From: JBHIBA01 sp046758845
Lineage (GTDB): Bacteria; UBA8248; JACPRG01; G963555815
DNA length: 32,791 nt
Assembly: GCA_046758845.1 (NCBI GenBank)
Contig: JBHIBA010000015.1
Location: forward strand, 1 to 32,791
Direction: 5' to 3'
The notes under the pieces are model-generated. The model was not told where the DNA came from and ran no database searches. It worked only from the letters and a program-made list of their open reading frames with translations. The position numbers were made by a program, and so were the translations under genes. Of this stretch, positions 17,335-24,088 are shown in pieces (position 1 is the stretch's first letter; every line of letters starts with the position of its first letter).

Positions 17335-18706
17335 GGACTCCCTCCTCGGCACGGACCTCCCGGACGCCGCACAACAGGTGTCCCTTGCCCAGGTCCACCC
17401 TCACGTCGTCTCCCGCCGACGCGGCCGACGCCTCTCTCAAGACCTCCAATCCCGGCAACCGACGGCAGATTGAATATCCCCTCGCCAACACCGCCAGGGG
17501 ACTCCCGGCTTCCAACCGGTGCGCCAGGGAGGCGAAACGCTCGCGCGTCAGGCGCTGCCGGTGGTGGGCGGAGCGGAAGAGGGCGTCCCGAAGTCCCTCC
17601 GTCCGGGTCCGAAGCCGGGCGATCTTCGCTCTCGGCGACGCGGCCAAGAGCTCCCGGAGGGCGGCCCGGGCGACCCTTCGCCTCGCGGCGAGGTCCCGCC
17701 GGCAAGCCCCGATCAGGCGTTCCGTCAGGAAATCCACTTGCTGCTGGCTCTCGTGAATCCCGGCCAGAGGGCGGCGGAACGGCCTTCTCTCCAGGAGGGA
17801 AGACAGCCCGCTGCGCAGCCCGCGCAATTGAGCGGCGGCTTTGGAGGCGATCCGCGCGTCCAGTTCCCGGATCCGCCGAGAGAGGTCTTCGGCTTTCGGG
17901 ACGGCGATTTCGGCCGCCGCCGTCGGCGTCGGGGCGCGGAGGTCGGCGACGAAATCGGCGATGGTGAAATCGATCTCGTGTCCGACGGCGCTGATGACCG
18001 GCGCCCGGGAAGCGGCGATGGCGCGCGCCACCTGCTCCTCGTTGAACGCCCACAGGTCTTCGATGGATCCGCCGCCCCGCCCGACGATGATCACGTCTAC
18101 GCTTCCCCGCCGATTGAGGTCGCCCACCGCCCGGGCGATCTCCTGCGCAGCGCCCTCCCCCTGAACCCGCACGGGGGCGATGAGGACCTGGAGGCGGGGA
18201 AAGCGCTGATAGAGACCCCGGAGGAGGTCGCGGATGGCGGCCCCCGAGATGGACGTCACGATTCCGACCCGCTCCGGCAGATAAGGGAGCGGACGCTTCC
18301 GGGCCTCGTCGAAAAGCCCCTCCCTTTGGAGCCGCTGACAGATTTGCTGAAAGGCCAGCTCCAGGGGACCCCGGCCCATCGGCTCCACGTGTTCCACGTT
18401 GAGCTGGTACTCGCCCCGGGGCTCGTAGAGCGTGATCCGGCCGCGCGCCAAGACCTTCAGCCCGTCTTCCAGCTCGAAGGGCACCTGCAGGAGGACCATC
18501 TTGAACAAGACCGCGCGGAGCTGGGCCTTGTCGTCCTTCAGCGTGAAATAGGCGTGACCCGACGCGGGCCGGCGAAAGTTGGAGATCTCCCCTTCTACCC
18601 ATACGTCGGGAAAGCCCGCTTCCAGGCGTTCTCGGATCTCACGGGTCAGGGCGGAAACGGTATAGACCGGCCGGTGCGTCAGCTCCAAAACCTCGGGCTC
18701 GGCCAT
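17321..18706 (-). CDS. xseA: Exodeoxyribonuclease VII large subunit
   Basis: A 461-residue catalytic subunit of exonuclease VII. An N-terminal OB-fold (VWVEGEISNFRRPASGHAYF, about 30-50) precedes the nuclease core with PERVGIVTS, the VDVIIVGRGGGSIEDLWAFN block and APVISAVGHEIDFTIADFVAD. An arginine-rich coiled-coil region follows, then the C-terminal RGYSICR. The ATG at 18706 shares one base with the folD TGA (TGATG), so the two are probably translationally coupled. The frame runs open to 18997 inside folD, but that reading is low-complexity Arg/Gly. xseA and xseB together repair and trim single-stranded DNA. Confidence 0.95.
   Translation of the reverse strand: MAEPEVLELTHRPVYTVSALTREIRERLEAGFPDVWVEGEISNFRRPASGHAYFTLKDDKAQLRAVLFKMVLLQVPFELEDGLKVLARGRITLYEPRGEYQLNVEHVEPMGRGPLELAFQQICQRLQREGLFDEARKRPLPYLPERVGIVTSISGAAIRDLLRGLYQRFPRLQVLIAPVRVQGEGAAQEIARAVGDLNRRGSVDVIIVGRGGGSIEDLWAFNEEQVARAIAASRAPVISAVGHEIDFTIADFVADLRAPTPTAAAEIAVPKAEDLSRRIRELDARIASKAAAQLRGLRSGLSSLLERRPFRRPLAGIHESQQQVDFLTERLIGACRRDLAARRRVARAALRELLAASPRAKIARLRTRTEGLRDALFRSAHHRQRLTRERFASLAHRLEAGSPLAVLARGYSICRRLPGLEVLREASAASAGDDVRVDLGKGHLLCGVREVRAEEGVLERA
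17341..17346 (-). promoter_or_regulatory. Shine-Dalgarno deciding the xseB TTG start
   Basis: AGGAGG on the minus strand, inside the last codons of xseA, with a six-base spacer to TTG (17332-17334). No comparable site precedes the alternative GTG at 17352. Confidence 0.75.
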
Positions 18707-19593
18707 CAGGTCCGCCTCCGTAAGGGAGCGCCGCGGCCCCCGCCCTGCGCCTGGAGCCGGCAGGCCTTCAGGGTGTTGCGCAGGAGCATGGTGATCGTCA
18801 TCGGGCCGACGCCGCCGGGGACGGGGGTGACGGCCGCCGCCTTCTCGACGACCCCCTCGAAGTCCACATCGCCCACCGTCTTGCCGTCCACCCGGTTGAT
18901 CCCCACGTCGATCACGACGGCCCCCTCGCGGACGTAGTCGCCGGTGATGACGCGAGGCTTGCCCACTGCGGCGACGAGGATGTCGGCCCGGCGGCACTCT
19001 TCTTTCAGGTCGCGGGTCTTGCTGTGGCAGATGGTGACGGTGGCCGAGCGGTTGACGAACAGAGCCGCCAGCGGCTTGCCGACGATCCGGCTCCTTCCGA
19101 CCATGGTGACCTTTTTCCCCTGAACGTCAATGCCGGCGGAGTCCAGGATGGCGATGACGCCGGAAGGGGTCGCCGGAGCGAGGACGCCCTCTCCGAGGAG
19201 AAGCTTTCCTAAGTTGAAGGGGTGAAAGCCGTCCACGTCCTTTTCCGGTCTGATCCTTTCTAGGACAACGGCCTCGTCGATGTGCTCCGGAAGCGGGAGC
19301 TGCACCAGGATACCATTGACGGTCGGGTCGGCGTTCAGCCGGCTGACCAGGTCGATGAGAGCGTCCTGGGAGATATCGGCGGAGGGGAGATGGTCTTCCG
19401 TTTCGATGCCCACCTCCTGGCACGCGCGGTGCTTGTTTCTGATGTAAATTTGGGAAGCGGGGTCGTCCCCCACCAGGACCACAGCCAGCTTCGGACGGGG
19501 GTCCCCAATTTGGACGATTTCGTCGATCTCCCGCTTGATTTCCTCGCGGATGGTCTGGCCGATTGCTTTTCCATTGAGAATCAGCGCCGGCAT
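18706..19593 (-). CDS. folD: Methylenetetrahydrofolate dehydrogenase/cyclohydrolase
   Basis: A 295-residue bifunctional enzyme that interconverts 5,10-methylene-, methenyl- and 10-formyl-tetrahydrofolate with NADP(H). Signature segments are ASQIYIRNKHRACQEVGI with catalytic Tyr50 and Lys54, the GILVQLPLP segment, EKDVDGFHP, the dinucleotide-binding VGRSRIVGKP and TPVPGGVGPMT. The C-terminus carries an extra Gln/Gly/Arg tail (about 12 residues) not typical of the family. It is the first gene of the long minus-strand run, 49 bases downstream of a consensus promoter; no strong Shine-Dalgarno precedes the ATG at 19593. Confidence 0.95.
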   Translation of the reverse strand: MPALILNGKAIGQTIREEIKREIDEIVQIGDPRPKLAVVLVGDDPASQIYIRNKHRACQEVGIETEDHLPSADISQDALIDLVSRLNADPTVNGILVQLPLPEHIDEAVVLERIRPEKDVDGFHPFNLGKLLLGEGVLAPATPSGVIAILDSAGIDVQGKKVTMVGRSRIVGKPLAALFVNRSATVTICHSKTRDLKEECRRADILVAAVGKPRVITGDYVREGAVVIDVGINRVDGKTVGDVDFEGVVEKAAAVTPVPGGVGPMTITMLLRNTLKACRLQAQGGGRGAPLRRRT

Positions 19594-19641
19594 GATGGGG
19601 GTCTGAGAAGTGAGGTCGATAAGGGGGTCACCAAGACTGAG

Positions 19642-19671
19642 ATTCTAAGTTTCGGCTCTCGGGGTTGTCAA
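19642..19671 (-). promoter_or_regulatory. Sigma70 promoter of the folD to addA run
   Basis: On the minus strand a perfect TTGACA (19666-19671), an 18-base spacer and TAGAAT (19642-19647). Expected start is near 19635, giving a short leader of about 40 bases before folD. Confidence 0.7.
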
Positions 19672-20030
19672 GTAAGCCAAAATCTGGGTGGGCCGCAGTT
19701 TTCGTACGGGGCCGAGGGCCGCGATTTCCGCGCGGGTCGTTGACCCTCGCTCAAATCACGGCTACGCCCAGGGCGGGTTTTTCAAGCCTTCAACGAGCCA
19801 AACGAAGGCTCTGCTCTATACGAAACGAACCGGCGGGTCCGATGCCTCGGGCCTTCCAAAACGCTGTTCCCCAAAGCTAAAGTAGCCCCGATCTGAGCGA
19901 CGGGACGCCGTCCCGAGCGGAGATCGGGGCTTGTCAAGCAACACCCGGGCGCGTCTGCGGGCTGGGCGCGCGGGGACCAAACAAGGAGCGATGCGAAACC
20001 ACCTGGCCGATTTACCGCCCACCCCGCCCC
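19672..20030. other. Non-coding gap between folD and moaA promoters
   Basis: No reading frame here looks like a real gene. Contents: a small hairpin GGGTC-GTT-GACCC (19734-19746), a large palindrome (separate entry), and a segment at about 19742-19765 whose minus strand (GTAGCCGTGATTTGAGCG) resembles plus-strand bases near 27340-27357, hinting at decayed copies of a dispersed element. Confidence 0.5.
19884..19931. repeat. Two-tier palindrome in the folD-moaA gap
   Basis: AGCCCCGATCT (19884-19894) pairs with AGATCGGGGCT (19921-19931). Inside, CGGGAC (19901-19906) pairs with GTCCCG (19910-19915) around GCC. The right half (GCGGAGATCGGGGCT, 19917-19931) recurs exactly at 27383-27397 in another gap. 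It resembles REP-type palindromes; no T-run follows. Confidence 0.65.
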
Positions 20031-20058
20031 TTGACCCTAAGGGAAACGGGTGTATAGT
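20031..20058 (+). promoter_or_regulatory. Sigma70 promoter of moaA
   Basis: TTGACC (20031-20036), 16 bases, TATAGT (20053-20058); a second TATAGT lies at 20060-20065. Start is expected near 20065, about 30 bases before the riboswitch, leaving a 300-base leader. Confidence 0.65.
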
Positions 20059-20097
20059 TTATAGTGAAGATATAAGTTGACTCACACACCTGATTCC

Positions 20098-20196
20098 GTT
20101 CTCCGAGCCCGAGGGTGCAGGGTCCATCGCCGTGACCCCAGGGCCGACAGGGTTGGAGGGGTGACCCTCCAGCCTCCCGTTTTTGGAAAGGAGAAC
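20098..20196 (+). promoter_or_regulatory. Molybdenum cofactor (Moco) riboswitch
   Basis: The closing stem is GTTCTCC (20098-20104) with GGAGAAC (20190-20196). Conserved features follow the E. coli moaA leader as I know it: AGCC just inside the stem, GCCGTGAC in the middle, a GGGC segment, a variable hairpin with a GNRA-type loop (CTGGAGGG-GTGA-CCCTCCAG, with GGAGGG at 20155-20160 and CCCTCC at 20165-20170), then GCCTCCCGT and TGGAAAGG at the 3' side. A GGGTC/GACCC hairpin (20120-20124/20134-20138) fits the stem expected of Moco rather than tungsten-cofactor variants, though that is weak evidence. Position directly upstream of moaA agrees. It should repress moaA when Moco is plentiful. Confidence 0.9.
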
Positions 20197-20217
20197 GCAG
20201 GCCCGGGCATTTAGATG

Positions 20218-20260
20218 AAGGGGTCGGCGTTGCCTCCGAATGCCACCCCTTTTCCTTTTT
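20218..20260 (+). terminator. Attenuator-type hairpin between riboswitch and moaA
   Basis: AAGGGGT (20218-20224) and GGCGTT (20226-20231) pair with AATGCC (20239-20244) and ACCCCTT (20245-20251): 13 base pairs with one bulge around a short loop, followed by TTCCTTTTT. An alternative hairpin CCTTTTCC-TTTTT-GGAAAAGG (20248-20268) cannot form at the same time. This fits a terminator/anti-terminator output of the riboswitch. A second possibility is a simple leader structure, since the moaA Shine-Dalgarno is about 100 bases further on. Confidence 0.55.
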
Positions 20261-20368
20261 GGAAAAGGATTGAGGCCGACCACAGCGGCATCCGGCCGGC
20301 GGTTTCCGGGAAATCCCGGGCGGCGCTTTGGGAGTCGCAGCGGGTTTTCCCGTTGGAAGTGAAAAAGC

Positions 20369-21352
20369 ATGGCGCTTTACGACACATACGGCCGCGCCCA
20401 CACGGACCTGCGAATCTCCGTCACCGACCAGTGTAATTTCCGCTGTCAATACTGCATGCCGGAAGAGGGGATGATCTGGCTCCCCAAAGAGGAGATCCTC
20501 TCATTCGAGGAAATAGCGCGGGTTGTGCGGCTCGCCACCGAGCTCGGCTTCGACAGCTATCACCTCACGGGCGGCGAGCCCCTTCTCCGACAACAGCTCG
20601 ACCGGCTGGTTCGCATGATGCTCGAGATCCAGCCGGACATGGACCTGGCGCTGACCACCAACGGGGTGCTCCTGCCCCAGCTGGCCAGGCCGCTGTACGA
20701 GGCGGGCCTGCGGCGGATCAACATCAGCCTGGACACCCTGAAGCCCCATAAATTCCTGGAGATCACCCGGCGGGACATGTTCCAGAAAGCCCTCAACGGC
20801 ATCCAGGCCACGGCCGAGGCCGGATTTCATCCCATCAAGATCAACGCCGTCGCCATCAACGGTTTCAACCACGACGAACTCGAAGACTTCGGCCGCTGGG
20901 CGAGGGAGACCGGGTACGTCGTCCGGTTCATCGAGTACATGCCGTTGGACGCCCAGCACGCGTGGGAGATGAAGAAGGTTCTGCCGGCCAGGAACATCCT
21001 GGAGGGTCTGGGGCGCGCCGGGGAGCTCGAGCTCGCCCGGGACAACCCCCACGACCCGGCCACCAAGTACCGTTACAAGGACGGCAAAGGAGAGGTCGGC
21101 GTCATCCCTACGGTGACCGAACCATTCTGCGCCACCTGCAACCGCATCCGCCTGACGGCGGACGGCATGATCCGGACTTGCCTGTTCTCCACTGTGGAGC
21201 ACAACATCAAGGAGCTCCTGCGGGGCGGGGCGGACGATGAGGACATCAAGGAGTGGCTGGCGGAGGTCGTGATGACCAAAACGCCCGGCCACCTGATCGG
21301 ACAGAAGGAATTCGTCCAGCCCGCCAGGGGGATGAGCGCGATTGGAGGGTAG
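20369..21352 (+). CDS. moaA: GTP 3',8-cyclase MoaA
   Basis: A 327-residue radical SAM enzyme that, with MoaC, converts GTP to cyclic pyranopterin monophosphate, the first step of molybdopterin synthesis. It carries two 4Fe-4S clusters: the N-terminal CNFRCQYC (Cys22, Cys26, Cys29) and the C-terminal Cys254, Cys257 and Cys271 in PFCATCNRIRLTADGMIRTC. The C-terminal Gly-Gly (326-327), needed in known MoaA, is present. The ATG at 20369 has GGAAG about 10 bases upstream. No other moa/moe gene is in the window. The isc operon starts 166 bases downstream; ISC proteins would supply its clusters. Confidence 0.97.
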   Translation: MALYDTYGRAHTDLRISVTDQCNFRCQYCMPEEGMIWLPKEEILSFEEIARVVRLATELGFDSYHLTGGEPLLRQQLDRLVRMMLEIQPDMDLALTTNGVLLPQLARPLYEAGLRRINISLDTLKPHKFLEITRRDMFQKALNGIQATAEAGFHPIKINAVAINGFNHDELEDFGRWARETGYVVRFIEYMPLDAQHAWEMKKVLPARNILEGLGRAGELELARDNPHDPATKYRYKDGKGEVGVIPTVTEPFCATCNRIRLTADGMIRTCLFSTVEHNIKELLRGGADDEDIKEWLAEVVMTKTPGHLIGQKEFVQPARGMSAIGG

Positions 21353-21441
21353 GGGCGGACCACCGCCGGGGACGCAAGGTCCCTCGCGGCCAAGGAGAAC
21401 AAATGGCGTTTTTTTCGGGCAAGGTCGGGGCCGCAAACCAC

Positions 21442-21470
21442 TTGACACGGAGAAGAGGGCGTACTACATT
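21442..21470 (+). promoter_or_regulatory. Sigma70 promoter of the isc operon
   Basis: A perfect TTGACA (21442-21447), 17 bases, TACATT (21465-21470). The start is predicted near 21477, exactly at the palindrome described next. Confidence 0.75.
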
Positions 21471-21475
21471 ATATA

Positions 21476-21490
21476 CGACAGAATTAGTCG
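21476..21490 (+). promoter_or_regulatory. IscR/Rrf2 type-1-like operator
   Basis: CGACAGAATTAGTCG matches the IscR type-1 core YGAC-TRWWWY-AGTCR at 14 of 15 positions and is palindromic at its ends (CGAC/GTCG). It overlaps the expected +1 of the isc promoter, so a bound regulator would block transcription. Autoregulation by the adjacent rrf2 product is the natural reading. Confidence 0.65.
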
Positions 21491-21518
21491 CACTTAAGAT
21501 CGAGAAGATTCTCAACTC

Positions 21519-21941
21519 ATGCTGAGCCTGACGAGAAAAACCGATTACGCCATCATCGCGCTTTGTCACCTGGCCTCCATGGAGGGGGGGCAGGTGAGCA
21601 ACGTGCGGGAAATCGCCCGCCAATACGGCCTTCCGGTCGAACTTCTGGCCAAGGCCATGCAGACCTTGGCGCGGGAGGGGCTGGTGATTTCCCATGCAGG
21701 CCCGACCGGCGGCTATTCGCTGGCGCGCGACGCAAGCGAGATCAGCGTGGCCGATGTGGTTTTGGCTCTTGAGGGTCCCTTGAGGATGGCGAGCTGCTTT
21801 GACGACGACAGCTCGAACCCTTGCGTTGCATTCGACAAATGCACCTTGCGGGACCCGATCCGACGCCTCCAAAAACGGCTCTTCGATGTGCTGGACAGCA
21901 TCACACTGGCGGAGATGAGCCAAACCCCTGTTGGAGTTTGA
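21519..21941 (+). CDS. iscR: Rrf2-family iron-sulfur regulator, IscR-like
   Basis: A 140-residue transcription factor with an N-terminal winged helix (MLSLTRKTDYAIIALCHLA, then VREIARQYGLPVELLAKAMQ) and the wing GPTGGYSLAR. Three cysteines at 93, 102 and 108 lie where IscR has its 2Fe-2S ligands at 92, 98 and 104; the spacing of the first two is longer. Position as first gene before iscS, with a matching palindrome in the promoter, supports repression of the operon when clusters are sufficient. The Shine-Dalgarno is weak and a small hairpin (GAGA/TCTC, 21502-21513) sits in front of the ATG. The stop is followed directly by iscS. Confidence 0.88.
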   Translation: MLSLTRKTDYAIIALCHLASMEGGQVSNVREIARQYGLPVELLAKAMQTLAREGLVISHAGPTGGYSLARDASEISVADVVLALEGPLRMASCFDDDSSNPCVAFDKCTLRDPIRRLQKRLFDVLDSITLAEMSQTPVGV

Positions 21942-21944
21942 GTG

Positions 21945-23159
21945 ATGAAACTGCCCATTTACATAGACAACCACGCGACCACCCCGGTCGACCCGCGGGT
22001 GCTGGAAGAGATGAATCCCTACTTTATGAAAGATTTCGGCAACGCGGCCAGCCGCAACCACTCCTTCGGCTGGCGGGCCGAGGAGGGCGTGGATGAGGCA
22101 CGCGCCAAGGTGGCCGCGCTGATCAACGCCGACCCCAAGGAGATCATCTTCACCAGCGGAGCCACGGAGTCCGACAACCTCGCGCTCAAAGGCGTAGCCG
22201 AGATCTACAAGGAGAAGGGAAACCACATCATCACCAGCAGGATCGAGCACAAGGCCATCCTGGACAGCGCCAAGGCCCTGGAGCGTCATGGATTCGAGGT
22301 GACCTTCCTCGAGTCCGATGAGTACGGGCGGACCCTGCTGGAGGAGGTCGAAGAGCACATCACGGACAAGACCATCCTGATCTCCATCATGCTGGCGAAC
22401 AACGAGATCGGAACCATCAACCCCATCGCCCAGATCGGCGCTCTGGCCAAGGAGCGGGGGATCCTCTTCCATACGGACGCCGTCCAGGGCGTCGGGAAAA
22501 TCCCCGTGGACGTGCAGGCCATGAACATCGACCTGCTCTCCCTATCGGCTCACAAGATTTACGGCCCGAAGGGAGTGGGGGCCCTTTACGTCCGGCGCAA
22601 GAAGCCCCGCGTCCGGCTGGCCCCCATCATCGACGGGGGCGGCCATGAGCGCGGCATGCGCTCGGGCACGCTCAACGTGACGGGCATCGTCGGCCTGGGC
22701 AAGGCCTGTGAGATCTGTGGCGAGGAAATGGACGAAGAGGCCGAGCGGCTGAGGGGGCTCCGGGACAAGCTCCACAACGGAATCAGCGAGCGGCTGGACG
22801 AAGTCCACCTGAACGGACATCCGACGGAGCGGCTTCCTCACTCGCTGAACCTGAGCTTCGCCTACGTGGAAGGTGAGTCGATGCTGATGGGACTCAACGA
22901 CATCGCCATCTCCTCGGGTTCGGCCTGTACCTCGGCTACGCTGGAACCGTCCTACGTCCTCAAAGGCATCGGCCGCGGGGACGAGCTGGCGCATTCCTCC
23001 CTGCGTTTCGGGCTCGGACGGTTCAACACGGAGGAAGAAGTGGACTATACCATCGGGCGCGTCGTGGAGGTGGTGGACCGCCTGCGCGAGATGAGCCCGC
23101 TCTACGAGATGGCCAAAGAAGGGATCGACCTGAGCGCCATCGAATGGGGTGAACGGTAA
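21945..23159 (+). CDS. iscS: Cysteine desulfurase IscS
   Basis: A 404-residue fold-type I PLP enzyme that takes sulfur from L-cysteine and hands the persulfide to IscU. It has the NHATTPVD start, the PLP lysine at 204 in SAHKIYGPKG, the VQGVGK block, and the mobile active-site loop SSGSACTSA with Cys328. The ATG at 21945 gives MKLPIYIDNHATT; a GTG one codon earlier (21942), directly after the iscR stop, is the alternative start. The C-terminus (about 385-404) has the IscU-contacting region LYEMAKEGIDLSAIEW typical of group I IscS. It lies in the isc operon, 24 bases before iscU. Confidence 0.96.
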   Translation: MKLPIYIDNHATTPVDPRVLEEMNPYFMKDFGNAASRNHSFGWRAEEGVDEARAKVAALINADPKEIIFTSGATESDNLALKGVAEIYKEKGNHIITSRIEHKAILDSAKALERHGFEVTFLESDEYGRTLLEEVEEHITDKTILISIMLANNEIGTINPIAQIGALAKERGILFHTDAVQGVGKIPVDVQAMNIDLLSLSAHKIYGPKGVGALYVRRKKPRVRLAPIIDGGGHERGMRSGTLNVTGIVGLGKACEICGEEMDEEAERLRGLRDKLHNGISERLDEVHLNGHPTERLPHSLNLSFAYVEGESMLMGLNDIAISSGSACTSATLEPSYVLKGIGRGDELAHSSLRFGLGRFNTEEEVDYTIGRVVEVVDRLREMSPLYEMAKEGIDLSAIEWGER

Positions 23160-23183
23160 GGATGGGCATAAAGGAGTCACACA

Positions 23184-23597
23184 ATGGTTTACAGTGACAG
23201 GGTCATCGACCACTTCAATAACCCGCGCAATCTGGGGAGTCTGGACAAGGCAAGCCCGGACGTGGGGACGGGGCTCGCCGGCGCGCCCGAGTGCGGCGAC
23301 GTGATGAAGCTCCAGATCAAGGTTAACGAACAGGGCGTGATCGAAGACGCCAAATTCAAGACGTTCGGCTGCGGCAGCGCCATCGCCAGTTCGAGTCTGG
23401 CCACCGAGCTGATGAAGGGAAAGACCCCCGACGAGGCATTGGAGATCAAAAACACCCTGATCGTGCAAGAGTTGAGCCTGCCGCCCGTGAAGATCCACTG
23501 TTCGGTCCTGGCGGAGGACGCCGTTCATGCCGCCGTCAAGGACTACAAAGCGAAACAGGCCAAAGAGGCGGCCGCCGCTCCGGCTGAAGCGAAGTGA
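23184..23597 (+). CDS. iscU: Iron-sulfur cluster scaffold IscU
   Basis: A 137-residue scaffold on which 2Fe-2S clusters are built. The ligand set is complete: Cys37 and Asp39 in ECGD, Cys63 in FGCGSAIASSS, His105 and Cys106 in KIHCSVLAEDA. The chaperone recognition motif LPPVK (99-103) is intact, matching the hscA/hscB genes downstream. The C-terminus carries an Ala/Lys/Glu tail of about 15 residues (KQAKEAAAAPAEAK), an addition to the usual 128-residue length. A clear AAAGGAG lies seven bases before the ATG. Confidence 0.97.
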   Translation: MVYSDRVIDHFNNPRNLGSLDKASPDVGTGLAGAPECGDVMKLQIKVNEQGVIEDAKFKTFGCGSAIASSSLATELMKGKTPDEALEIKNTLIVQELSLPPVKIHCSVLAEDAVHAAVKDYKAKQAKEAAAAPAEAK

Positions 23598-23626
23598 GTT
23601 CTCAGTCATTCAACGGGGAGAAGAGG

Positions 23627-23950
23627 ATGATCACGGTAACGGAGGAGGCAATCAAGCAGGTCCAGAAGCTTCAGGAGGAGCAGAACCTGAAGGATTACGC
23701 CCTGCGGGTTGGCATTCAGGGCGGAGGATGCTCAGGCCTCTCCTACACGCTGGGGTTTGACTCGGAGATCAAGGAAAAGGACAAGGTCTTCGAGATGGAC
23801 GGGGTCAAGGTCGTCGTGGATGCGAAGAGCCTTCTTTACCTCAGTGGTACGACCCTGACGTACGAGGACTCCATGATGGGCGGCGGCTTCCGGTTTGAGA
23901 ACCCGAACGCCAAACGGACGTGCGGCTGCGGCAGTTCCTTCACGGCCTGA
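23627..23950 (+). CDS. iscA: A-type iron-sulfur carrier IscA
   Basis: A 107-residue HesB/IscA-family protein that carries iron or clusters to apo-proteins, mainly 4Fe-4S enzymes. The three invariant cysteines are Cys35 (GGGCSGLSY) and Cys99 and Cys101 (RTCGCGSSF). The ATG at 23627 (MITVTEEAIKQVQ) has GGGGAG/AAGAGG just upstream; the frame is open 33 bases further but that adds non-family residues. It lies 29 bases after iscU. MoaA upstream of the operon is a plausible 4Fe-4S client. Confidence 0.95.
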   Translation: MITVTEEAIKQVQKLQEEQNLKDYALRVGIQGGGCSGLSYTLGFDSEIKEKDKVFEMDGVKVVVDAKSLLYLSGTTLTYEDSMMGGGFRFENPNAKRTCGCGSSFTA

Positions 23951-24088
23951 TCCCCCCCTTGGGCGGGACAGGCAGATCGCGTCAATGCAGACGGGGGTCT
24001 TTCCCGGATGGGGTATTCCGTCGCCCCCGGAGAGACCCTTGATTTTTGGGCCGGATTGAACCCGGAAACCCCCAAAGAGGCGAAAAAA

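Noticed and set aside
21388..21416. Possible terminator GCCA...TGGC followed by seven T after moaA
   Set aside because: The stem is only four pairs with an 11-base loop; the nearby GGGAC/GTCCC hairpin (21369-21383) is too far from the T-run. Not strong enough to annotate.
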